Shown here in pieces: positions 23,557-33,112 of a stretch of DNA of 64,000 nt. Position 1 is the first letter of the stretch. The number at the start of each line of letters is the position of its first letter. The DNA is from Sorex araneus. Taxonomy: Eukaryota; Chordata; Mammalia; Eulipotyphla; Soricidae. The notes under the pieces are model-generated. The model searched no databases. It saw only the letters and a list, made by a program, of their open reading frames with translations, and had not been told where the DNA came from. The stretch is from contig NC_073305.1 of NCBI RefSeq assembly GCF_027595985.1, positions 107,319,535 to 107,383,534 on the forward strand. The letters are read 5' to 3'. The position numbers were made by a program, and so were the translations under genes.

Positions 23557-23953
23557 AGAAACTACAACCCAATTTTTAAAAAGTCACAAAATCAGCACAA
23601 ATCTGTTGTACTTCTATAAGAAATACAATGAGCTGAAAGTGAAAGATATATATTATTATACTTTATATACATATGTATTAATGATTTTCTGTGTGTCCAA
23701 AAGCATTAAATACCTAAAAACAACTTACTTAACAAAGAATATGAAAGAATACTTTGATGACTCTGGCTATTAAAATAAAAGGCACAAATAAATGGGAAAA
23801 TATTCCATGTTCATGGATATCAAGAACTTAAATTAAAAATGACCAGATACTCAAAAAGCATTATATAGATTCAATGAAATCCCTATCAAAAGTTTAATGA
23901 CATTCTTCTAAATAATACTATTAAAATTGCATGTAAACATAAAAATTTATATA

Positions 23954-24128
23954 GTCGGTGCTGGAGCAATAGCACAGCAGCTAGGGCTGCTGTTTGCCTT
24001 GCACGCAACCTACCCGAGTTCGATTACCAGCGTTCCATATGGTCCTCCGAGTACTGCCAAAAATAATTCCTGGGTGCATGAGCCAGGAGTAAACCCTGTG
24101 CATCACCAGGTGTGACCCAAAAAGCAGA
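23954..24128 (+). mobile_element. SINE-A followed by (TA)n
   Basis: GTGCTGGAGCAATAGCACAGC, a 5-bp duplication in the head, GAGTTCGATTACC box B, GGTGTGACCCAAAAAGCAG. A TA-rich run (24129-24169) replaces the usual A-tail. Confidence 0.88.
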
Positions 24129-24176
24129 ATATATATATGTATATATATACACATACATATATATATATAGTCAAAA

Positions 24177-24214
24177 TGCAAATCGATGAGCAACGAGATG
24201 ACAGTGACAGTGAT
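24177..24214 (+). mobile_element. 38-bp orphan RTE-type 3' tail with 8-bp TSD
   Basis: The insert holds only AAATCGATGAGCAACGAGATG plus GACAGTGACAGTGAT, the last part of SINE-B and the RTE. The direct repeat agtcaaaa is at 24169-24176 and 24215-24222. It is an extremely 5'-truncated RTE-machinery product. Confidence 0.75.
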
Positions 24215-25184
24215 AGTCAAAACAATTATGAAGGAAAAAATGAGGTCTGCATTCCCTGACTTTATATTATAAAAGTTATTATAATTAAAGCAGTATGGTA
24301 GAGGAGTTAGAACAGACTCACAGATCAATGGAATAGAATTGGAATTCTACAGGTAGACCTTCACCTGTAAGAATAGTAGATTTATTACAAAGGAGCTGGG
24401 GACAGCAAGTGTAGAAAAAAAAAAAAAACCTCTTCAACAAATGGTGGCTGGGAAACTAAATACATGCAAAAAAAGAATACTATATCCTACCATCCCAAAA
24501 GTTATTTTTAAATGGATCAAAACCCTCAAAACTAGACACAAATCTAAAAAATGCACAGGGGAAAGCAGAAGAACTCATCATGATACCAACTGAAGATATA
24601 TGTTCAATGGTTTGATATCATTGGTAAAGATGACAAAATAAAAATCAACAATGGAACTACATCAAACTAAAACATTTCTGTGTTGCAAAAATTAAGATGG
24701 CTAAAATGAAAAGATATTAAATGGGAGAAAAAGATTTGCACATCATACATCTGACAAAGCACTAATATCTATGACATATACAGCACTCACCAAACTCAAC
24801 AAAACAACTGCATAAAAATTGGAGGGGGGCAGAGAAGCTTATGGATACTTAAAGCAAATACACAGATGCTCAACAGTCATATGTAAAAGTATTTAAAACA
24901 ATCATGGAAATGCCAATCAAAATGAAAACGACAAATCACCTCATACTAATTATAATTAATTACATATATCAAACAGTCCAGAAATCACCACTGCTGGTAG
25001 GGGTTACTTGTATCATTTGTCATCCTGTTGATCTTCGATTTGCTCAAGTGGGCACCAGTAACGTCTCCATTTGTCCCTGTTGTGTGCTAGTATAGCCCAA
25101 TGATATCTTCTACTCCAGAACAGTGAGTGCTTCAAGCCGTTCATTCAGGGTTTTGACGAAGAAGTCTGACCATCTTGAACTCTC

Positions 25185-25903
25185 ACGAAACTTCAATGAG
25201 CTTGGTCACTGTATGGATATGGTCGATTGTGCTGAATCCTTTTTGGAACCCAGCTTGCTCGCATGGCTGTCCTTTGTCTAGTGTTCTGCCTATTCAATTA
25301 AGGATGACTCGAGTGAACAACTTGTAGATGATGGACAACAGGCAGATTGGGCTATAGTTGCCAATGTCTTGGATGTCTGCATTCTTGTACAACAGGACGG
25401 TCCTGCTGGTTTTCCATTGGGATGGAACCTTGTACAGACAGGTAGCGTGTGAAGAGCCAAGCCAGTGTTTTGATGAGTACTGGCGGCAGATTCTTCAGGT
25501 GTTCGGGTCTGGCCTTGTTTGAACCAGGAGCCATACACGTCTTTATGAATGAAATGGCGTGTCAGATTTTGGAAGGGAGAACGCTGGGAACAACATATCC
25601 ATCCTGTGGAATTTAGTATGTAGGCAGGTGGACATGGCTGTCTAAGATATCTGAGTATAAGTCATGAATAATCCTCTCCACTGCCTTTCTGGAAGATGTG
25701 ATAGATCCATCAGGATGTCGGAGGGCAGTCATTGTGGTCCTGTAGTTGGTGAAGGACAGGCAAGCATTGCGAATACTTTTCCTGGCTTCTGCCACATCAG
25801 CCAATACTGCTGCTCTTCTCTCTTTGAGGTCTTCCTTTATTGCATCTCTGCACAGCTTTGCAAGCTTGGACGTTAGCTTGTGATTGCCTGAGGCTCGTGT
25901 CAA
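25185..25903 (-). pseudogene. RTE ORF: linker and N-terminal reverse transcriptase
   Basis: 25903-25613 gives LAKLCRDAIKEDLKERRAAV and IIHDLYSDILDSHVHLP. 25550-25350 gives APGSNKARPEHLKNLPPVLI and LFTRYLS. 25300-25195 gives QPCEQAGFQKGFSTIDHIHT and VTKLIEV. Wording and order are those of RTE-family endonuclease-reverse transcriptases. Immediately after LIEV the sequence jumps to the ORF C-terminus, so the palm with the catalytic YxDD motif is missing. Confidence 0.85.
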
Positions 25904-26162
25904 ACCACGTTGGTGAATGAGCTTGAGAGCTTCCGAAGACAGGCGTTTGTTTGTAGCTTTCCCATTCTGGCATTCTTCACATAGTCATGGAGGTGCTGAA
26001 CCAGTCGGTCATATTCCTTGTCAATGTTGTCAACGACAGCATCTTTCCACGTTGCTGCAATATGCCAAAGAGCTCCCAGTTGGTGTTCATTCTGGCAGTT
26101 CTCTTAAACTTTGCAGACCTTTCTCCCTGCTGAGTGAAGTAAAATTTCGCATGAGGGAGATG

Positions 26163-26865
26163 GTGGTCTGATCCCGTTTGGAATTTTGGGGCAACAGCGA
26201 CATCAGTCAGGCAAAACCTTTGAATATTATGTGGTCGATTTCACTGTGGAACTGTCCACTGGGAGACTCCCATATCCAACGTTTAGATTCGGCGTTCTAG
26301 AACTGTGAGTTACTATGGATGGTCTTGGTCGACATGATGAAGTCAGACTGTCTCTCACACTGTTCGTTCCATTCTAGGACATAGGATCCAATGTGGAGTT
26401 CTTCAGGCGACCTTCTCAGTCCTATCTTGGCATTAAAATCACTAACAATAATCTTGTAGAAGGTGTGGTCTTCTATATAGAACTTCTTCAGCTCCATGTA
26501 GAATTCTCAATTTCTTCTTCATCGTAGTTGGATGTTGGTGCATAGAGGACGAAGATAGAAACTGCCAGCAGTGAGCCACATCTATTCAAGCATAATCATC
26601 TGATTCATGTTGTTAAGCATTCGAATGAATCAATGCTCAAGGCTAAGTCCGTTTTGACAAGGACACCAAGGCCACTGACGCCTCTGTTGTCGCATGTTCC
26701 GAGGAACAGTTCTTCTCCAGTGTCGAAAATAGCGTGATGTGATCAATGCCTTCTCATTTCAGTCAGACCAATGATGTCATACTTGATCTTCTGTACTTGC
26801 ACCATCAGGTCCTCGATGGATGCTTCTGATGCCAGCGTACATGCTTTGAAAGTTCAGACAGTCAT
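26163..26865 (-). pseudogene. RTE ORF: apurinic-type endonuclease domain
   Basis: From MTV at 26865 the text runs IEDLMVQVQKIKYDIIGLTE (the LTE catalytic glutamate motif) and LGTCDNRGVSGLGVLVKTDL. After a frameshift come FYIEDHTFYKIIVSDFNAKI (26420-26480, the DFNAKIG motif) and, near 26163-26180, GSDHH (catalytic SDH). The order E, DFN, SDH is that of non-LTR retrotransposon endonucleases. Several stops interrupt it. Confidence 0.85.
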
Positions 26866-27505
26866 TTTAGTCTTTCTTTGTTTTGGCAGTCTAGTTCGTC
26901 AGCCTCTCAGCCTCTTTTTCAGCCTATTTTTTCAGCCTCTCCTTGCTTATGCTTATTAACACTGCCATATTGGGGGCTCTTTCAGTGTCAGGCAAATTGT
27001 TGTTATTGTTTTTGGCATATCGAATACACCACGGGTAGCTTGCCAGGCTCTGCCATGCGGGTGGGTTACTCTTGCTCGGTAGCTTGCCGGACTCTCTGAG
27101 AGGGATGGAAGCTTTTAGGGCAGCCTCCAATCGCCCTTACAGGTGTTCCCATGGTTCTCACCACAGTTGAAACCCATCAAATATGGTGTAGAAATTATGG
27201 AAAATGGGTATTAAGAGTTTTATGCTGTTTGCGGCAACTTTCTGCACACTCGGGCCGAACCTCACACGAGTGAAGCCTCATAGAACCAGGTAAAGGAGAA
27301 CTTTGCCACCTTGGACTCCAGGCTCAATGAGACCTGGAAACAAGATCCTCTGTCTGCCTCCTACAATCTCCGGCGCCCCGCCTTAGGGATCAAACCCAGA
27401 TGATCCATGCTTGCTGGAGCCAAATAAATACCTCATCGGCAGAGCTCCACTACCCAGCTGGTGGGAACACAGAAAAAAAACAAAAACCTCATTTAGAGTG
27501 GGACC

Positions 27506-28380
27506 GTCATCGATTTTTTTTTATACATTATTTTTTCTTTTTCTTTTTTCTTTTTCTTTTTTTTTCTTTTTTTTTTAATTTTTATTTTTTTAAAAATTTT
27601 ATCACCATGTGGAAAATTACAGAGTTCTCAGGTTTATGTCTCAGTTATACCATATTCAAACACCATCCCTTCACCTGTGCCCATATTCCACCACCAAAAT
27701 CCCCGGTATACCCCCCGCCCCCCACCCCAACTGTATAACTGATGAATTTCATTTTATTTTCTCTTCACCTTGATTACATTCCATATTTCAACACAAAACT
27801 CACTATTGTTGTGGGAGTTATATCCCCAAACAAGATAACCCTAATAAGGAGGCATTTGATAATTAGTTTTCTATTAAAAGATTGTATGTTTTCAGGTTTT
27901 AGAAAAGGTTGCGCGGCCGCATTAGCGGCCACGTGGCTCGGATGTGTCCCAGTCCCGAATCCTGGAGCCGTGTTAGTTGCTGCTCAGTGTCGCCAGGGCC
28001 CCATCTGGAGAAGGTGTGCTGGCGGAACCTCCTCCTTCCGGCCCCCCGGTGTTGCTGGCCCCGATTTGGGTCTGGAGCATTGTCCGGGCCGCGTTGCTCA
28101 CCAGAATGCCTGCCTCTTCTCTGTGGATTGTGTCAGCAAGATAGCGCCGAGGGTGGGTCGAGGGCGTGACTTCCAGCGGCCGGGACCACTTGGAGTTTTG
28201 GGCTGGCGCCGCCTCACTCCAGTGCCCCCCCGAGGCTCGGATGTGCCCCAGTCCCGAATCCTGGAGCCGTGTTAGTTGCTGCTCAGTGTCGCCAGGGTTC
28301 CATCTGGAGAAGGTGTGCTGGCGGAACCTCCTCCTTCCAGCCCCCCGGTGTTGCTGGCCCCGATTCGCCGTCGTCGATTT
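27506..28380 (-). mobile_element. L1-derived composite: CpG-rich 5' monomers + L1 3' tail
   Basis: The insert (about 27526-28368, minus strand) has near-repeats of CGTCRTCGATTTTT...ATA on both sides as a TSD of about 17 bp. From its 5' end it has a CpG-rich unit (28231-28368), about 160 bp of linker, a second copy of the unit (about 27934-28068; period about 299 bp), a spacer of about 150 bp, then the L1 3'UTR end (GGGGATTTTGGTGGTGGAAT, GAAGGGATGGTGTTTG) and poly-A (T-runs at 27529-27600). It contains no ORF1 or ORF2. The 177- and 86-codon frames crossing it on the plus strand are repeat artefacts. Confidence 0.75.
27934..28368. repeat. CpG-rich tandem unit, two copies, 299-bp period
   Basis: GGCTCGGATGTG at 27935 and again at 28234. 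The following approximately 135 bp is nearly identical in both (AGTCCCGAATCCTGGAGCC, GCTGCTCAGTGTCGCCAGGG, CTGGCGGAACCTCCTCC). CpG density is far above the surrounding DNA. By analogy with rodent L1 promoters these would be promoter monomers (inference). A NotI-type GCGGCCGC site is at 27913-27920. Confidence 0.8.
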
Positions 28381-28383
28381 TTA

Positions 28384-28960
28384 TAGAAAACAGAAGACTT
28401 CTCAAAAGTTAAAATAGAGCTTTCTTATGACCCATCAATTCCACTCCTTAATATTCATCCAAAGAACAGAAAAAAATTAATTTGAAAAAATGTGTGCATA
28501 CTTATGTTCATTTCAGTTATTTACAATAGCCAAAATCTGAAAACAAACTAGATTCCAATCACATGATGGGAAGTGTCGTATTTGTACATAATGGAATAGT
28601 AGTCACCATTAAGATGAAATCTTGTATTTTGCTACAGCCTTCATGGAGCTAGAGGGTATCATTAAGTGAAGTAAGTCAGAAGGCCAAATGACAGATGTTT
28701 TAACTCATATGTGATATATAAATAAATAAGGGGACAAAAGACAACAGAAACAAAATTGAGGTTATAGAGTTTTGTGGGGTGAAGGGGGTGAGGAATGACT
28801 AAATTTACAACTAAACCTGATGTAAGTTTGAGCAACTAAACCTGATGTAAGGGTGGGGAATCTTTGCACTGTGGACATAGTGGCAGTGTAGGAACTTTGT
28901 ACACCAAAAGCATAAATATTAACACTATTGCAACTGTTATCCCATTAAATTTTTTAGAAA
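28384..28960 (+). pseudogene. Old L1 ORF2 C-terminus and 3'UTR, right part
   Basis: It continues the ORF2 interrupted at 25010: GAAAACAGAAGACTTCTC, GACCCATCAATTCCACTCC, ATTTACAATAGCCAAAATCTG, ATAATGGAATAGTAGTCACC, GGAGCTAGAGGGTATCATT. The 3'UTR is older and differs from the GGTGGTGG tail type. A 20-bp tandem duplication (AACTAAACCTGATGTAAG) is at about 28810-28850. Confidence 0.8.
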
Positions 28961-29667
28961 ACCAAACAATGATTGTATTTTCTTTAGAGAATTCTATGCA
29001 ATACTTAAAGATATCTCTGTAAGCTTAGGGATTATAGGATATAAGAATGATGTATGAACTTCCTAATATGTTGGGTTTTGCTAGTTCCAATAACATTCCT
29101 CTTCCTGCCAAGTTCAAATCTCTTGACATAACTTATTGCAGCCACAAAAGATAGTGTGTAGTTTAAAGAGGGCAAAAGTGAGTCCAAAGTACTCATGTAT
29201 ACTGTGACCACAAAAACTAAGTACTAGCTTTGAATTTGGCAAGCTCTTGTTATAATGTGTTTAGAAATGAACCCCCCGCCTGCCTACACACACACATATA
29301 TACTAGTGTAACCTTAGAATGAAAGTTCTAAAACTTGAGACATTAAGATCCCCAGAAGGGTTTGCTTAAGTATAGACTATCCCACTCTGAGGCTATCTGG
29401 AGCCAACTTTGAAAATTGGATTTCTAACGAATTTCCAGGGCCACTGCTGTGGTGCTAGAGGGGAACCATGTTCAAAGCACACAAAAAAATTATTTATAAA
29501 AGGAAATTTCAGTATTTTTTAGAGAAATCGGCATTGAACATGGACAATGGACATGACAGGAAATGTCTCCTGCCTAGTATTAAGGAGTATACATTGATTA
29601 TAAAACAACTTTTAGACCTTATTGAATCTGGGCCTCCGTGAGAATGTTTAAAGTGTAAACAAACTAG
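28961..29667. other. Unique intergenic DNA
   Basis: No gene or repeat recognised. Confidence 0.4.
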
Positions 29668-29932
29668 CCTAACATTATAGCACAACAGGTAGGACATTTG
29701 CTTTACACGCAGCCGACCTGGGTTCGAATCCTCCGTCCCTCTTGGAGAGCCTGGCAAGCTACCGAGAACATCCTGCCACACGGCAGAGCCTGGCAAGCTA
29801 CCCATGGCATATTTGATATGCCAAACACAGTAACAAGTCTCACAGTGGAGACATTACTGGTGCCCACTCGAGCAAATCGATGAGCAAATCGATGAACAAC
29901 GGGATGACAATGACAGTGATAATGACAATGAC
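29668..29932 (+). mobile_element. SINE-B with duplicated tail segment
   Basis: TAGCACAACAGGTAGG head, GGGTTCGAATCC B box, two GCCTGGCAAGCTACC blocks, ATATGCCAAACACAGTAACAA, GTCTCACAGTGGAGACATTACTGGTGCCCAC. The CAAATCGATGA unit is then present twice before a run of GACAATGACAGTGATAATGACAATG. Confidence 0.9.
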
Positions 29933-31055
29933 AATGGCATAGTTTTATGTAGAAGGTGCTAGTCTGTGAGTGCTTAGGAGAGTAAATACCAGATAGCATT
30001 GCTATTAGAATCAAATATTAAAGCTGAACTAAAGATATTAGGGAAATTTGAAAAAAATTTATGTTTCCAGGTACACTCAGAAGTTTTTGGTAATCACAGG
30101 TGCCTAAGTATGATAACTTCTGGTGTTTTTCACCAGGGTAAAAATGCATCTGCTATTACATCCTATAATAGCCTGTGGACCAGGCTTAAATCAGGTCAAT
30201 GTCAACTAGGCAAGAATTTGAAATTTTTACTTAAATTAGATAAAGAAGGTGGAAAGGCAGTTTTCCTAATTCATGCTATACAGAACATTCCCTAGCTCTC
30301 CTGGCAAAGAGGCTTCATCTTCAGTTCTGTCTTGAAACAGTGTATGGGTCCCTGGTTTCTATCTAGGATTTTTTCCATGGTGACGACTGGTGAAGCAAAA
30401 TCATGTTAAGTAAAACTTGAGCCTCTCAAGGGCTGCTTGTTCTAGAAGCAGCAGTAACTCCTCTTAAAGAGGAAAACTCTCCCCTCTGTATGGGGAAAGC
30501 GAAAAGACGAGTCACTTCAAAGATGGCAATTACTAGACAAAATAATGTTTAGTTTCTAGAATTCGGTGTTGACAAACTTATGTTAAAATGCTAAATTTAA
30601 AATTTAGCATTAAGGGGAGGGGTTTGTCTTCCTGTTCTCATATGCCCCACAATTTGCTTATTTTCTTCTCTCAGCAATGTTTAATTCGGCCAGAGGGCAC
30701 AAGTCAAGCATGTACAGCGACCTGAGACAGAGCTGAGCATTACTAGGAGTGGTCCCAGCTCCATCAGTTTTGCTTTTGGTGGCCCCACATAATATAAATA
30801 AATCCTCAATAACTCTATAAGCAATGATCAGCACATTTCACCTGCAAAGAAAGTTACATTTTACCGTTGCTATTAATGACTGGAGAACTTAAACTTAATT
30901 TTCAACTCATAGGCCAGTTTTCTTTTTACCTGGATCATTTCTAAGTTTGCTTTCTAGGTTGAGATTATGCTAACTGTACATGGATATGTATTTTACAAAA
31001 TAATACTTACATTAGAAAATATGTGTCTCTAAGTCTCAGTCTATATGTATTGCAC
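29933..31055. other. Intergenic DNA, possible very old SINE near 30.7 kb
   Basis: It is unique except for weak SINE-like text at about 30700-30805 (GAGCATTACTAGGAGTGG, GGTGGCCCCACATAAT). The 98-codon frame at 29999-30295 resembles nothing I know. No gene seen. Confidence 0.4.
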
Positions 31056-32361
31056 TGTAAAAAATACAAACGCGCATGCAGAGAAAAGGGTGATGTGATG
31101 TGTGTTGTGTTGTTCGCGGGCTCTCCGGGACAGCGCTCTCTTTCTCTTGCCGCTCATGCTCGGTGCTCTTGACCCACTGTGTATGGACCGGATAGGGATG
31201 ACTCTTCCTTGTGCTCTGCTTCTGGTGTGTTTCACTGGGATCTCTTCTGTCTCTTTGTCTGTCGTCTGTCCTCTGGTCTTTTCCAACCTCTGTGTCTCTG
31301 CTTCTGTGTCTTCCCTCTTGCTTGTGTGTATTCTCCTGTGTCTTCTGTCTTGCCTTCATTCTCTCTCTGCTTCTGTCTCTTTTGCTTCTGTCTTACCTCT
31401 ACCGCTTCTGTCTTCTTTTTTTTTCTTTTTGGGTCACACCTGGCGATGCACAGGGGTTACTCCTGGCTCTGCACTCAGGAATTACTCCTGGCGGTGCTCA
31501 GGGGACCATATGGGATGCTGGGAATCGAACCCGGGTCGGGTGCATGCAAGGCAAACGCCCTACCCACTGTGCTATCGCTCCCGCCCCACTGCCGCTTCTG
31601 TCTTGCCTCTCCCTTTCTCCCCTTACAGTCTTAGTTTATATAGCAATTATATACGGTGGTGACACAAAGGTGGATTGAACATTAACAAATCAACAAAGAA
31701 GGGTAAAACCACTTCTCCAGGAGATTAACAAAATCTCATCTAAGGAGATCACTCCAGATTACTAGGAGATCCGCTCAAGGGTGGGATCCAAACAAGGGTT
31801 TGTCGCTTTCTTCCTTCCTCAGCTAGTAATCCACTTAATTAGTTATAGTAAATTTACCTCAAATATTTCTAGCAATTGTCATTCTGTATGAGCACAGTAA
31901 GAGATATATCAAACTTAAAGCTTGGTTCTTCCTGAGGACATTCACTATATATTCCAGACCACAGTCCTCAGGCCAGGTTAATCTTCCTAACCCCAGCAGG
32001 GTCCTAGTCTCGTCATTACTTTTGGATCATGACAGCATTTGTCTATGCCATGCTCTCAACTTATAGTTGAGTATTGTGGTGCTTTATAGCCTGGCCCATT
32101 TCGATGCCAGGGTAGCTTACAGCTTGCCCTGGGTCCATTCTGTCGCTCATCGGGACCCTGCTTTTGGGGCGCTAGGAACTGAGGGCAACTGAGTTGAGAA
32201 AGTAGATGCCCAGGAGTAAATATTATTGGAATCAATCAGCTCCCAAGTTACAAAGCATAATATTAACTGTCTTCCTGTGTCCATACAGAAAGGACATTGC
32301 TTTAAGGTAAACTAAGTTCCCTGTGGCAAGGCTGAAAGGACAAACCCAATTTTATCCTACA
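31056..32361 (-). mobile_element. LTR (ERV-like), minus strand, with nested SINE
   Basis: The minus strand starts at 32361 with TGTAGGATAAAATTGGG and ends at 31056 in ...TTTTTTACA, so the ends are TG...CA. The flanking 6-mers are ttgcac (31050-31055) and atgcac (32362-32367), a 5/6 match expected for a 6-bp TSD. It shares blocks with 6.9-8.15 and 60.5-61.0 kb. No internal retroviral genes are adjacent, so it is a solo LTR or a remnant. Plus-strand frames of 150-186 codons here are chance frames in CT-rich LTR and SINE. Confidence 0.7.
31415..31591 (-). mobile_element. SINE-A nested in LTR, 13-bp TSD
   Basis: Nearly consensus: the plus strand reads TTTTTGGGTCACACCTGGCG, GGGTTACTCCTGGCTCTGC, ACCATATGGGATGCTGGGAATCG, CTATCGCTCCCGCCCC. 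The direct repeat ccgcttctgtctt is at 31402-31414 and 31592-31604. It is among the youngest copies in the window. Confidence 0.93.
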
Positions 32362-32829
32362 ATGCACAATATAACATATTACATATTGCTGAAATAATTC
32401 AACCTTTTATAACCAATGAATATAATAGCTGAACTGTGACTATTATCATACCTTATTACAAAACTAGCTTGTTTCAAGGAATAAGATACCAATGTATATT
32501 TCACTGAATCTTTTTGTTTATCCTGCATAAGATCCATAAATTTTAAGTTTAAGCTGGAAGATAAATAAATGCTTTCCCCACATACATTTTTTTAAATAAG
32601 AAAAATTTCCTGTACATTCCACAGAAATCTTAATCATTCTATAAGAGGGATAGAAGTTGGGAGTCAATCTATCTCATACATATGTAAACAGTCTCTGGGT
32701 GGGCACATAATACAAACTAGCCAAACTTTGACAAGTTTGCAGGAAATGTTTTTCTTTTTAAAGTGTCAGCTAAAGGGTGACATAGGGTTTAGGCTACCAA
32801 TTGCAATACTGCTACAAAATAACAAATTT
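32362..32829. other. Unique intergenic DNA
   Basis: Nothing recognised. Confidence 0.4.
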
Positions 32830-33112
32830 ATTTGGAAATGAGACCCAGAGAAGCTACTAATAATGAATGCCCAAATGTATTACAAATCATAATGCCCAAA
32901 AGTAGAGAGTATATAGGGAATATTGTCTGCCATGGAGGCAGGGAGAGGGTGAAAAAGGGGGGGTATACCGGGGATATTGGTGGTGGGAAATTCGCACTGG
33001 TGGAGGGATGGGTGTTTGATCATTGTGTGATTGCAACCCAAACATGAAAGCTTGTAACTATCTCACAGTGATTCAATAAATTAAAAATAAATAATTAAAA
33101 ATTTAAAAATAA
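32830..33112 (+). mobile_element. 5'-truncated L1 3' end
   Basis: GTCTGCCATGGAGGCAGGG, GGGGATATTGGTGGTGGG, ACTGGTGGAGGGATGGGTG, TTGATCATTGTGTGATTG, ACAGTGATTCAATAAATTAAAAATAAATAATT. Confidence 0.8.

Larger units (their letters stand above)
23220..25009 (+). pseudogene. Old L1 ORF2, left part
   Basis: A heavily decayed but ordered ORF2: TTTGCAGATGACTTGATAAT (the FADDLI catalytic block) near 23332, TATAGATTCAATGAAATCCC near 23864, AAAGCAGTATGGTAG (equivalent to the KAWYW region) near 24288, ATTTGCACATCATACATCTGAC near 24735 and CAAATCACCTCATAC near 24930. It is interrupted by two SINE-A copies. The RTE insertion at 25010 cuts it off, and it resumes at about 28384. Confidence 0.8.
25010..27505 (-). 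mobile_element. RTE-clade LINE, internally deleted
   Basis: Minus strand. The 5'UTR (27505-26866) includes at 27107-26988 the block that also forms the middle of SINE-B: AGCTACCGAG, GCCTGGCAAGCTACCCGTGG, TATTCGATATGCCAAAAAC. The ORF starts at 26865 (MTV). An APE-type endonuclease follows, then a linker, reverse-transcriptase fingers, and the extreme C-terminus of the ORF (RWSDFFVKTLNERLEAL). The 3' end (25095-25010) reads AATGGAGACGTTACTGGTGC, then CCACTTGAGCAAATCG, GATGACAAATGATAC. The element sits inside an old L1. It is dead: it has stops, frameshifts and a large internal deletion. Confidence 0.88.

Noticed and set aside
27742-28275. 177-codon plus-strand frame
   Set aside because: It crosses the spacer and the CpG-rich tandem unit of a mobile element. 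The same residues repeat with the 299-bp DNA period in another frame, so it is not a gene.
29999-30295. 98-codon plus-strand frame
   Set aside because: No recognisable family, no conserved signal and it stands alone in intergenic DNA; treated as chance.
31102-31662. 186-codon plus-strand frame (and overlapping 151- and 155-codon frames)
   Set aside because: It runs through a CT-rich LTR and the reverse strand of a SINE-A; long frames arise from the stop-poor CT composition. No protein family is visible.
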